In this document: positions 18,524 through 27,105 of the stretch, in pieces
How positions within the stretch are numbered: the first letter of the stretch is position 1
Layout: every line of letters begins with the position of its first letter
DNA from: a virus
IMG/VR virus record: IMGVR_UViG_3300010430_000038
Span: 1-58,651 of that record
Length of the DNA stretch: 58,651 nt
Reading direction: 5' to 3' (one strand)
Notes under the pieces: model-generated
Seen by the model: the letters and a program-made list of their open reading frames with translations, nothing else
What the model was told of the DNA's origin: nothing
Database searches by the model: none
Made by a program: the position numbers and the translations under genes

Positions 18524-20269
18524 ATGGCAAACCCATTTAAATATACTGATAAAACTTATAACACTATCCTATCCTCAATAAATGATAAATCAGGATTGGT
18601 GGACAAACCTGAATGGTTTAAACGATATATGGCAGGATTAGGAGACACTTTTTCTGTTATAATTGATGCAGTTGCCAATGATTATTTCTTAGATTCTGCA
18701 TTAACTAGAGAAAGTGCACAAGCTTCTCTAAAACAAATTGACTATGAATTAGGTATTCCAACAACTTCAAACGGAACACAGATATTTAACGTTAAGCCAA
18801 CAACACCAGATTCAACTACTTTTGCTGTCACAGATTTAATTGCGATTACACAAGGAAGTTTAGTAATAAGTTCTTTGAGATTTGAGGCAAGAGATTCTGT
18901 TACTTATAATACATCATCCGCAACTTTCACTAGGACTTCTGAATTTGTATTCACTACTTCAGAAGATTATGGGTATACTGGAAAAAAGGTAAGATTGACT
19001 ACTACTGGAACACTTCCCGATGGATTAAGTATAGATACTGATTATTTTATTGTTTATATTTCTTCAACAACTTTTAGTTTAGCAAATTCGATTGAAAATG
19101 CCTTCAATGGTATATTGGTAAGTACTGCAGATGCAGGTACTGGTGTTCATACTGCAAATCTATACGCAATAGAAGCTATTATGTACCAACAGGAAACAAA
19201 AGATTCTGTTATAATTGGTCAGTCAGACGGAACAACTGAATTTCAAGAATTTTCTTTGCCAGATGCAAACATTATAGAAGATACTTTAGTTGTAACAATT
19301 GATGGTGTTTATACATTAGTTACAACTCTAGTAAATAGTTTAGCAGTAGACAAAAATTATAAAATACTGAATAAACAAGATGGACTAATTTCACTAATGT
19401 TTGGAAATAATGAATTTGGAGTAATTCCTCCAATAGGAATTGATATTGTTGCTGAATATGCTGTTGGTGGGGGAACTACTTCAAATCAATCAAATTTAAA
19501 TATAGTAAATACTTATGCTGGAAGTAGTTCTGAAATAACATCAACTACAAACCCTGTTGTTTATACGGGGGGAGGCGACGAAGAATCTATTGAAATAGCA
19601 ACAGTAAGAGCACCTATATTGCTTAAAGCAAAAGATAGATTTGTAACTGCTGAAGATGGAGAATTTTTAGTATTGGAATTAGGTGGTATCAGTAAAGTAC
19701 AAATTATCACTAATGCATTAGGAGTACTATCCGTAAAAGTTCTTGCAATTGCATCTGGGGGTGGTAATGTTTCACCAACTGTACAAACAGAAATAGAAAC
19801 AGAATTAACAAGTAAATCTATATTGAATTCTATAACAGTAGTAGCAGATGATGCTACTTTAATAGCACCTACAGTTGTTTGTGATGTTAAAAGAACGGCA
19901 GATATTACCTTTGTAGATTTAGAAGCAAGAATTAATTTAGCAATAAAATTATTTTTTAGTGAGACAGGTGAAGAAGTTAAAACTAATTATGACAATGATG
20001 GGTTTTCAGATACACTAACTTTGGTCAACACTATTTTTAGCGTAGCTTACAATGAGACAGACACATGGATAGAGCCATTATTAATAAATTTAAATCCTGT
20101 AGATTTTGAAGATGAAATAGATGAGTCCGATATTGTAACTTATATAAAATCATCATTATCATTTATTGATGACATAACTTTTTCAAGTCCTACATTTCCT
20201 ATAACACTGGGAGAAGAGGAAATAACAACACATACTGGAATATCTATAACAATTAATGAGGTGACATAA
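18524..20269 (+). CDS. baseplate wedge protein J-like (gp6-like)
   Basis: A 581-residue protein. The N-terminus has the J-like pattern (MAGLGDTFSVIIDAVANDYFLDSA region followed by LKQIDYELGIP near residue 65). A Thr/Ser-rich beta insertion occupies residues about 90-200. The core ESIEIATVRAPILLKAKDRFVTAEDGE (residues 355-385, split here as key words only) and C-terminal beta/alpha region are typical of gpJ/gp6. It overlaps the next start by one base. Confidence 0.7.
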   Translation: MANPFKYTDKTYNTILSSINDKSGLVDKPEWFKRYMAGLGDTFSVIIDAVANDYFLDSALTRESAQASLKQIDYELGIPTTSNGTQIFNVKPTTPDSTTFAVTDLIAITQGSLVISSLRFEARDSVTYNTSSATFTRTSEFVFTTSEDYGYTGKKVRLTTTGTLPDGLSIDTDYFIVYISSTTFSLANSIENAFNGILVSTADAGTGVHTANLYAIEAIMYQQETKDSVIIGQSDGTTEFQEFSLPDANIIEDTLVVTIDGVYTLVTTLVNSLAVDKNYKILNKQDGLISLMFGNNEFGVIPPIGIDIVAEYAVGGGTTSNQSNLNIVNTYAGSSSEITSTTNPVVYTGGGDEESIEIATVRAPILLKAKDRFVTAEDGEFLVLELGGISKVQIITNALGVLSVKVLAIASGGGNVSPTVQTEIETELTSKSILNSITVVADDATLIAPTVVCDVKRTADITFVDLEARINLAIKLFFSETGEEVKTNYDNDGFSDTLTLVNTIFSVAYNETDTWIEPLLINLNPVDFEDEIDESDIVTYIKSSLSFIDDITFSSPTFPITLGEEEITTHTGISITINEVT

Positions 20270-20916
20270 TGCTTCCTAGAAGTTTTTTAGACTATTTACC
20301 AGATCCATTGATTGGAAAAAATTTAGATGAAGCTGGGCAAGATTTAGTTGATTTTATGGATAATTTCACACTTGAAATATTTGAAAAGATATTGGATGTG
20401 TGGTATTTCAAACACCCAGAAAAAACACCAGAAATAACTCTTCCTTATTGGGAGCAATATTTTAATATTGTTAATAGGTCAAGCAAGACATTAAGACAAC
20501 GTAGGCAAAGCATATCCGGGGCAGTTGCAGGGCATAAAAAACGAGGTTTATGGACAGATAGTGTTAAACCAATTATTGATTCAATTGCAGGAGGAGACTC
20601 TCAGATTTTGGAAAATGGAACTGGGTCAGATTGGATTTTAACAGGTGATGGCAATACACCAACTGCATATTATTGGAGTACTTTCGGTGGGGATGGAATT
20701 GATGATCAATTAGGTATGGATTTTATTGGTTTAGGAACTGAGATTGAAATCGCTGGTAATATTTATATAGACGTTGACAACGATTCCTTAACAACTGCTG
20801 AAATATCCCAATTAGTAGCAGAATTAGAAACAGATGTTGCCCCTGCATACTATAGAATATTTTTAGGGTATATAGATATAAGTGGCGACTTTATAACATA
20901 TGCAGTAATAGAATAA
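20269..20916 (+). CDS. tail protein I-like baseplate protein
   Basis: A 215-residue protein following the J-like wedge, the usual J-I order. The N-terminal segment (LPDPLIGKNLDEAGQDLVDF) is followed by a Trp-containing wedge block (LPYWEQYFNIV) and TLRQRRQSISGAVAGHKKRG, characteristic of tail protein I and related wedges that attach fibres. The next gene encodes a fibre. Confidence 0.65.
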   Translation: MLPRSFLDYLPDPLIGKNLDEAGQDLVDFMDNFTLEIFEKILDVWYFKHPEKTPEITLPYWEQYFNIVNRSSKTLRQRRQSISGAVAGHKKRGLWTDSVKPIIDSIAGGDSQILENGTGSDWILTGDGNTPTAYYWSTFGGDGIDDQLGMDFIGLGTEIEIAGNIYIDVDNDSLTTAEISQLVAELETDVAPAYYRIFLGYIDISGDFITYAVIE

Positions 20917-20930
20917 AAGGAGAAAATTAA

Positions 20931-22847
20931 ATGTTAAATCATCATAATCCAAAATATAGTGGCGGTGTACCTCTTGCTATTGGTGACAGATACTATGCCC
21001 AGGATATGTTCAGAGATATGAGATATTATCAATTTCAATTAGGGCAAACAGTAGAAAAAATTGTAGGTACAAATACTGCCATATTAGACGGACTAGTAGT
21101 AAGCCAAGGAACAGGACACACAATTGATATAACCGCAGGTATGGGCATTGTGCCATTTTTAGTTGACATTGTTGATAGAACTGCTACATGGGCATTGCCA
21201 CCTGACGTTGAACAAGTTGACATAAATATGTTTCTAACTCTTGAAACAGGTTTAAATAATTGGGGCATAGTAGGTGTGACCACTGACGGAGCAACAACCA
21301 ATTATGTGAAACTTGCTTATTTTGAATCGGATCAAAACACAAGGACAAGGATAAAATCCTCTGGTACATATTCATATGAAGTAAAGCCATCTTATACAAT
21401 ATCAGTTAATTCTACAGTACCTACAAGTTATCAAATAACTTTAGCAACTTTCACGACTGATGGGACAACTATTACATTTACTCATGAGGAAGATGTAAGA
21501 GTATCTAATCTTAATTATCTATCAAAATATCAGATAGCAAGTATCCCTAGTACATTAGTAAGTAATGCAAAATATCTGTCTATTGGTTTAGGTATAGATC
21601 TAACTCTTCCTGAAAAACCTATTCCTGGTGATACAGTAGAGGTATACTCCACAGACTACAACAATCAAATTATACCTAATGATGATCAAGTAATAATGTA
21701 TAATGATGAAATATGGTCTTCTATGGGCAGTAATGGAGCATTGGCCACATCAAGAGCATCCTACACATCATTAGTTTATAGAGGGATTGATGCTTTATTA
21801 GATGAAATTGGAAATATGAAACTTGATAATCCTTCAACTTTGCCTCCAGCTGATGGTCTTGGTGTTTCTTTTTCCCCAGACGGTAATTTTTTAGCTGTTG
21901 GTCATGGGATTAGCCCTTTTGTAACCATATATAGTATTTCAGGTACCACTTTCACAAAAATCACTAACCCTGGAACATTGCCAGCAGATGATGGTAGGGA
22001 TGTAGCATTTTCTCCAAACAGTGATTTTTTAGCTGTTGCTCATTTTACTAGCCCTTACATTACTATATATAGTATTTCAGGTACCACTTTCACAAAATTA
22101 ACTAATCCTGGGACATTACCTACTGGAAATAGTAGGGGTGTAGCATTTTCCCCAGATGGTAATTTTTTAGCCGTTGCTCATACCACTAGTCCTTATGTAA
22201 CTATATACAGTATTTCTGGAACTACATTCACAAAAATTACAAATCCTGCAACATTACCTAGTCTTACAGGTTACGATGTAGCATTTTCTCCAAACAGTGA
22301 TTTTTTAGCTGTTGCTCATGATCTAAGTCCTTATGTAACTATATACAGTATTTCTGGAACTACATTCACAAAAATTACAAATCCTACAATATTACCTACT
22401 GGTGGTGGTTTTGGGGTTTCTTTTTCTACTGATGGTAATTTTATGTCTGTTGCTCATGATCTAAGTCCTTATGTAACTATATACAGTATTTCTGGAACTA
22501 CGTTCACAAAAATTACAAATCCTGCAATATTGCCTACTGGTATAGGTAATGGAGTTTCTTTTTCCTCAGACAGTGATTTTTTAGTTGTTTCTCATAACAC
22601 TACACCTTATATTACTATATATAGTATTTCTGGAACTACATTCACAAAAATTACAAATCCTACAACATTACCTACAAATACTGCTAAAAGGAGCAGATTT
22701 TCACCAGAGGTTAATTTTTTAGCTGTTGCTCATTTTAATAGTCCTAATGTTACTATATATAGGAACTTAGTAAATAATGAGAATATATGGAATGTGTTAA
22801 GTATCGATGTTAAAAATGGAGAGACGATAGCAGATTTATTCACTTAA
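20931..22847 (+). CDS. tail fibre with seven-repeat beta-propeller
   Basis: A 638-residue protein. The N-terminal 290 residues look like a fibre or baseplate-attachment region (HHNPKYSGGVPLAIGDRYYA at the start). The C-terminal part (residues about 297-628) holds seven repeats of about 46 residues, each with FSPDGNFLAVAH, then SPYVTIYSISGTTFTKITNP. Seven repeats of this size are what a closed seven-bladed WD40-like propeller needs. The position after J and I proteins and before lysis genes supports a receptor-binding role. AAAAGGAG precedes the start. Confidence 0.75.
   Translation: MLNHHNPKYSGGVPLAIGDRYYAQDMFRDMRYYQFQLGQTVEKIVGTNTAILDGLVVSQGTGHTIDITAGMGIVPFLVDIVDRTATWALPPDVEQVDINMFLTLETGLNNWGIVGVTTDGATTNYVKLAYFESDQNTRTRIKSSGTYSYEVKPSYTISVNSTVPTSYQITLATFTTDGTTITFTHEEDVRVSNLNYLSKYQIASIPSTLVSNAKYLSIGLGIDLTLPEKPIPGDTVEVYSTDYNNQIIPNDDQVIMYNDEIWSSMGSNGALATSRASYTSLVYRGIDALLDEIGNMKLDNPSTLPPADGLGVSFSPDGNFLAVGHGISPFVTIYSISGTTFTKITNPGTLPADDGRDVAFSPNSDFLAVAHFTSPYITIYSISGTTFTKLTNPGTLPTGNSRGVAFSPDGNFLAVAHTTSPYVTIYSISGTTFTKITNPATLPSLTGYDVAFSPNSDFLAVAHDLSPYVTIYSISGTTFTKITNPTILPTGGGFGVSFSTDGNFMSVAHDLSPYVTIYSISGTTFTKITNPAILPTGIGNGVSFSSDSDFLVVSHNTTPYITIYSISGTTFTKITNPTTLPTNTAKRSRFSPEVNFLAVAHFNSPNVTIYRNLVNNENIWNVLSIDVKNGETIADLFT
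21826..22795 (+). repeat. seven tandem ~138-bp coding repeats
   Basis: Seven tandem repeats of roughly 138 bases encode the propeller blades. The segment encoding YSISGTTFTKITNP is nearly identical at the DNA level in repeats 2-6, suggesting recent duplication or gene conversion. The last repeat is degenerate and loses the YSISGTTF block. Confidence 0.85.
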
Positions 22848-22869
22848 AATAAGATAATAAGGAGCAAAC

Positions 22870-23085
22870 ATGGAAGTCGAAAATATAATATTGGACGAGC
22901 TTAGAGAATTTAGGAAGTCTCAAACAGCCGTCAATGTTATTGTTATAAGAAATGAGGAAAGAATTAAAAAAATTATTGAAGCAAAAGAAGACAAAGAAAA
23001 GAGAGCATGGAGATTGCCTATTGTTATAAGTTGTATAGTTACCATATTAACAGGTATAAACATTGCAATGAAAATATGGAAATAA
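22870..23085 (+). CDS. XhlA-like lysis-associated membrane protein
   Basis: A 71-residue protein. A helical, probably coiled N-terminal half (residues 1-45) is followed by one C-terminal transmembrane segment (LPIVISCIVTILTGINIAM, residues 49-67). This is the layout of haemolysin XhlA-type proteins in phage lysis cassettes. It opens the lysis module directly after the fibre gene. Confidence 0.55.
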   Translation: MEVENIILDELREFRKSQTAVNVIVIRNEERIKKIIEAKEDKEKRAWRLPIVISCIVTILTGINIAMKIWK

Positions 23086-23095
23086 GGAGTTTTAC

Positions 23096-23554
23096 ATGAT
23101 ATTATCTTGTTTTAAAAGTCCTGCAAAAATTACTCAAGAATTTGGTGAAGATTTTATGTGTAATGGTGAATTGTACTATGCTAAGTTCAACATTAAAGGT
23201 CATAACGGAATTGACCTAATACCAACAGATAAAGACAAAAGTTTATTTAATATTTATCCGGGAAAAATATTGAAAATTGAAAAACACACTGCATATGGTT
23301 GGAGGATTTTGGTGTGGAATCAAGAAAGAAAGTTTATTGAATATCATAATCATATGAAAAATATTGCTAAAGAATTAAAATTAGGGCAAATAATAAATAA
23401 GGGTACATACATAGGTCAAATGGGTAACACTGGTTGGAGTAAAGGAGCTCATAACCATTTAGCTTATCGTAAGACAGATAACAAAGGATACATACTTAAT
23501 TTAGATAACGGTTATAATGGATATGTTGACCCTAGAATATATATTGATATATAA
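23096..23554 (+). CDS. M23-type peptidase endolysin
   Basis: A 152-residue zinc peptidase of the M23 (LytM) family: first ligand motif HNGID with H36 and D40, second motif HNH with H119 and H121 in the GNTGWSKGAHNHLAYR block. It would cleave peptidoglycan cross-bridges. No signal peptide is seen, so it depends on the adjacent holin. It is flanked by membrane proteins of the lysis cassette. Confidence 0.75.
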   Translation: MILSCFKSPAKITQEFGEDFMCNGELYYAKFNIKGHNGIDLIPTDKDKSLFNIYPGKILKIEKHTAYGWRILVWNQERKFIEYHNHMKNIAKELKLGQIINKGTYIGQMGNTGWSKGAHNHLAYRKTDNKGYILNLDNGYNGYVDPRIYIDI

Positions 23555-23568
23555 GGAGAATTAAAAAA

Positions 23569-23787
23569 ATGAAAAATTTCACACCTGGAAAATGGATGGG
23601 CGTAGTGGCATTCATTCATGTTTTAGCTAGTATTGCGATAGGTCAATTGATTGTTATTCTGAACATAAATATTGATATGCTGTCTTTATACAAATTGTGT
23701 TCTCTATCATTTGGAGTATTTACAATTGTATGGGGCGCTGTATTTGGTTCAGGAGCTATTAAAAATATAAAAAAGAAAGCAGAGTAA
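23569..23787 (+). CDS. holin, two membrane segments
   Basis: A 72-residue protein with two predicted transmembrane helices (residues about 11-31 and 43-65) and a Lys-rich C-terminal tail (KNIKKKAE). It sits directly after the endolysin, as expected for a class II-type holin. Confidence 0.65.
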   Translation: MKNFTPGKWMGVVAFIHVLASIAIGQLIVILNINIDMLSLYKLCSLSFGVFTIVWGAVFGSGAIKNIKKKAE

Positions 23788-23792
23788 CAAAG

Positions 23793-24044
23793 ATGAACTA
23801 TATTTTAATTTCAATTATTATTTATCTATTTCTTATTATAGTAATTATATGTTTAGTTAATAAACTATATAAGAAAAGACACTTGAATGTTTCAGAAAAT
23901 AACAAAGATATTAAAGATATTAAAAAGCTTAGAGTTAAGTTAGAGAAGGATAAAAAAGAAAATGATGAAAGGTTTAAACAAGCTAAAAGTGTTGACGATG
24001 CTCTTGATATTCTTGATGACATCTTGCACAACAATGGTAATTAA
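23793..24044 (+). CDS. inner-membrane spanin (Rz-like)
   Basis: An 83-residue protein with one N-terminal transmembrane segment (residues 3-24) and a charged, helical periplasmic part. The outer-membrane spanin gene is embedded out of frame in its 3' end, the Rz/Rz1 pattern. Spanins fuse inner and outer membranes in the last step of lysis of diderm hosts. Confidence 0.75.
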   Translation: MNYILISIIIYLFLIIVIICLVNKLYKKRHLNVSENNKDIKDIKKLRVKLEKDKKENDERFKQAKSVDDALDILDDILHNNGN

Positions 24045-24231
24045 TGTGACAGATTATGACAAAATAGATGTGCAAGAATTAAAAGGAAAACCAGAAAGAG
24101 AAAAGATTATTTCTATTTCTGGTCAGATTGATGAAATGTATAAGCATATTGAGTATATGACAGAACAAATTTTGAGAGCACATAACAAGAGAGTTATAGT
24201 GCATGACTTAAGGGAGGAAAGCACTGATTGA
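23962..24231 (+). CDS. outer-membrane lipoprotein spanin (Rz1-like)
   Basis: An 89-residue protein whose start lies inside the inner spanin gene in another frame (overlap 23962-24044). It has a signal sequence (LKVLTMLLIFLMTSC) with a lipobox ending at Cys22, then a helical periplasmic part. The stop codon at 24229-24231 lies in the loop of the terminator hairpin. Confidence 0.75.
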   Translation: MMKGLNKLKVLTMLLIFLMTSCTTMVINVTDYDKIDVQELKGKPEREKIISISGQIDEMYKHIEYMTEQILRAHNKRVIVHDLREESTD

Positions 24232-24243
24232 TATCAGTGCTTT
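24218..24243. terminator. bidirectional terminator at convergent operons
   Basis: A perfect 11-base-pair stem AAAGCACTGAT/ATCAGTGCTTT with loop TGAT. The plus-strand stop (24229-24231) and minus-strand stop (24234-24236) both lie inside the hairpin. The A/T-rich stem ends give short U-tracts in both directions. It ends the late operon and the replication operon. Confidence 0.8.
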
Positions 24244-24638
24244 CTCAATTTTGACAAAAATTCCCGATCTAATTTTTTTCCGCTCCAACAGCAATTTTCC
24301 ATAAGTTCACATATATTTTTAAATATCTTAACGTTAAAATTTTTGTTTATAAGATAATATTTATCATCTAAATACAATAATACAAAACACATTCCACCGT
24401 AAAACCTATTGTTTGTTAGGAACGACTGTTGTCCAGGACGATAAGGAATCTTTATTTTGCCACTTTTTTGCTGCTTTGTCTGTTTAAGTTCGCACCAACC
24501 AGTGGTTCCGCAATATGTATAACTTATATCAGGTATGCCAACAATTATTCCTGTCTCTATTCTGTAAGCTACTCCTTTAGGAACTCCCCCCATATTAAAA
24601 GATTTTTTTAATTCTCTATATATTTTTGTTTCTCTCAT
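24234..24638 (-). CDS. PD-(D/E)XK nuclease (VRR-NUC/resolvase-like)
   Basis: A 134-residue protein with a compact restriction-endonuclease-fold core: TGIIVGIPDISYTY, then GWCELKQTK, then YRPGQQSFL, giving the D...ExK...Q pattern seen in VRR-NUC enzymes and some phage Holliday-junction resolvases. It is the last gene of the replication operon; its start overlaps the polymerase stop by ATGA. Likely role: junction or branched-DNA cleavage before packaging. Confidence 0.65.
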   Translation of the reverse strand: MRETKIYRELKKSFNMGGVPKGVAYRIETGIIVGIPDISYTYCGTTGWCELKQTKQQKSGKIKIPYRPGQQSFLTNNRFYGGMCFVLLYLDDKYYLINKNFNVKIFKNICELMENCCWSGKKLDREFLSKLRKH

Positions 24639-26449
24639 AATCCAAACCTATTTTTTTCTTCATTGTATTTTTCCTCTGTACAATCAGACCAATTATACCC
24701 TAGTTCAGCATCCGCAACAACAGGAACATCCAATTTGATTGCATTCTCCATTAAATTCTTCATTTCTTTAAATGCTTCAATACCTTCTTTAGTTTTAGGT
24801 ACTGACACATCCAATTCATCATGTACGCAAAGATGGGGTTTAAGGGTATTAAATACACCTGCTTTATAACAATCAACCATTGCTTTTTTCATCATATCTG
24901 CGGCAGATCCTTGAATCAATCTGTTGAATAATGAGTATTCTTTACCTTGTTTTCTCATTGTTTCATTTAATCTAGCATGTCTACCTAATATTGTTTTTAT
25001 ATACCCTCTTCCTTTAGCAACATTTACAACCTGATTTCTTGTTTGTCGTACAAATGGAACTACTTCATGATAATGGGTTATTAGTTCTTCAGCCTCTTTT
25101 CTGCTCCATCCGAACATTTCACTACATGTGCCTATTCCCATAGCATAAGCCATTCCAAAATTAAGTCTTTTAGCATCCTTTCTATTTACCCCTGTCCAAT
25201 CCATAATCATTTGATGGTAGTCTGTATTTGGATCATTGTTGTATTTTTCTCTTACTTCATCCGACTTCCTTCCAACAGCGTAATGAGCAATTAACCTATA
25301 TTCTATCTGCGAGTAGTCAATTTTTCCCCAGTAATGATTTTCTTCTGGTATAAACAATTGTCTACAAAGGTAACTTACTGGATCATCTTTGTCACTTGGT
25401 ATTTGTTGTAAGTTAGGACGTGCACTCGAAAATCTTCCAGATTTTGTTCCATATCCTTCTGACCTCATAGGGAAAAATGAACAATGAATTCTTCCATTAA
25501 CTGAATGATTTGTAAAAGAATTAACTAAAAATGTGGAATATAGTTTTTCTTTGTGCTTAACTTCCAATATATCTTTTGCTATAGGATGTTCACATTTTCT
25601 TAATGCTTTAGCATCTATACTTGGGTTTCCTTTTTCAGTTAATTCGTATGGAATTTTCATAGCATCAAACACTTCAGCTGTTTGTTTTGATGAGTTATAA
25701 TTGAAATAGCCATAATTTTCATGTAATTTTTGCGTTAAAATTTCAATTTCTTCAGCTACTGCAACTTTAGATTTCTCTAAAAGAGGTTTGTTTATTCTTA
25801 CTCCTGTCTTTCTCATTTGAAGAAGTAGAGGAAAAAGATCCATTTCCATATTATACAAATCTAATAATTTTTGTTCTTTTAATTTTTTTAATTGTTTTTT
25901 AAATATTTCAAGGGGTAATGTTACGTCTGGCATGGCATATTTTCTTACCATTTCGTAAGGCATTAAATATAAATGTTTCCTGGGATCTCCTTTCAAATTG
26001 TTTTCTTGGCAGAATTCTTCTATCTCAGTTTTAAATTTTTCTTTTCCCAAGTAATCTTTTGCTAGAGAGTCTAATGAGTAGCTTGTTCTGTATTCATCTA
26101 GGAGAGGTTCAGCAATCTGTATATCATGCAATTTTCCATTTACTTTGAAGTTATACCCATTCACTAACCAATCAAGGTCATATAAACAGTTGGTTGCTAA
26201 TTTGTTATTTGGTAATGCTAAACAATCCTTCATGTAGTTTATATTTTTGGTTCTCTCTTCTTTTTTAACCCCCCTATGCCCAAAATTATAGTATTCGCTG
26301 AACCCCTTTTCATCAGCTATAGCAACTCCAAGAATTCTTCCATTATCGGAATATACACCTGTACCTTTTTCTATAAGCTCAGGGTCAAATGTCTCTATAT
26401 CGTAGGATATTATTTTACTGTCTCTCAAATCCGGATATTTATTTGCCAT
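24635..26449 (-). CDS. DNA polymerase, family A with 3'-5' exonuclease
   Basis: A 604-residue replicative polymerase. The exonuclease domain has D17/E19 in SYDIETF, the NCLYDLDW block near residues 87-94, and YAMPD (Y171, D175). The polymerase domain has motif A KIDYSQIEYR (D378), motif B RKDAKRLNFGMAYAMG (423-438) and motif C CVHDELDVSV (D544). There is no 5' nuclease domain, as in T7-like enzymes. It is coupled to the deaminase upstream (TAATG) and the nuclease downstream. Confidence 0.9.
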   Translation of the reverse strand: MANKYPDLRDSKIISYDIETFDPELIEKGTGVYSDNGRILGVAIADEKGFSEYYNFGHRGVKKEERTKNINYMKDCLALPNNKLATNCLYDLDWLVNGYNFKVNGKLHDIQIAEPLLDEYRTSYSLDSLAKDYLGKEKFKTEIEEFCQENNLKGDPRKHLYLMPYEMVRKYAMPDVTLPLEIFKKQLKKLKEQKLLDLYNMEMDLFPLLLQMRKTGVRINKPLLEKSKVAVAEEIEILTQKLHENYGYFNYNSSKQTAEVFDAMKIPYELTEKGNPSIDAKALRKCEHPIAKDILEVKHKEKLYSTFLVNSFTNHSVNGRIHCSFFPMRSEGYGTKSGRFSSARPNLQQIPSDKDDPVSYLCRQLFIPEENHYWGKIDYSQIEYRLIAHYAVGRKSDEVREKYNNDPNTDYHQMIMDWTGVNRKDAKRLNFGMAYAMGIGTCSEMFGWSRKEAEELITHYHEVVPFVRQTRNQVVNVAKGRGYIKTILGRHARLNETMRKQGKEYSLFNRLIQGSAADMMKKAMVDCYKAGVFNTLKPHLCVHDELDVSVPKTKEGIEAFKEMKNLMENAIKLDVPVVADAELGYNWSDCTEEKYNEEKNRFGL

Positions 26450-27105
26450 TATTTTTCCTCTATGTCTGATAAATATTCTTTAAGTTTTGAATTTCTTTTA
26501 TCCCTTAATTCGTTGTAAAATTCTTTATTAGATTCGTATAACCATAATTTAAGTTGTTCTAACTCAATTTCTGTTTCAACAATTCGTTTAATTGTATGTT
26601 CGCATATTCCAGACTGGACACTTTCTTTAAGATTATTCAAAGTATTTATTATAGATCTTTCAAAATCTCCAGCATACTCATTACAAAATATTTCATAATT
26701 TAGGTGTGGAAATCTTGTTATTTTGTGCTCTATGTCAGGGTCAATATCTTTATGAGTCATTCCAAAATATACTATTTCATCAACATACATATTTAAAGCC
26801 TCTTGACAAGGTATGCAAGGACAAAGAGAAACGTAAGCCTTTAATTCGTAATGAGTGATATTTTCCATACTTAAATTTCTAGCTGCCATCATTTCAGCAT
26901 GCTCAACATCACAAACTCTGTTAATTTTGTCATGACAGTTTTTGTCACAATTGTTTATTGTGTTAACCCCTTGAGAAACAATATTGTAATCTTCGTCCAC
27001 AATTATACAAGCAACTTGTCTATCCACACATTTTGATTGTTCTTTAAGATGCATTAATACATTAAACATTTCTAAATCTTTTTCGTTAATTTCTCTAGTT
27101 TTCAT
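26449..27105 (-). CDS. dCMP deaminase-like protein with C-terminal extension
   Basis: A 218-residue zinc-dependent deaminase. The core has EHAEM (H69, E71) and PCIPC (C97, C100), the standard zinc and proton-relay residues of dCMP/cytidine deaminases. It would supply dUMP for dTTP synthesis. Residues about 145-218 form a charged helical extension with no recognised function. It lies between helicase and polymerase genes in one operon. Confidence 0.8.
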   Translation of the reverse strand: MKTREINEKDLEMFNVLMHLKEQSKCVDRQVACIIVDEDYNIVSQGVNTINNCDKNCHDKINRVCDVEHAEMMAARNLSMENITHYELKAYVSLCPCIPCQEALNMYVDEIVYFGMTHKDIDPDIEHKITRFPHLNYEIFCNEYAGDFERSIINTLNNLKESVQSGICEHTIKRIVETEIELEQLKLWLYESNKEFYNELRDKRNSKLKEYLSDIEEK

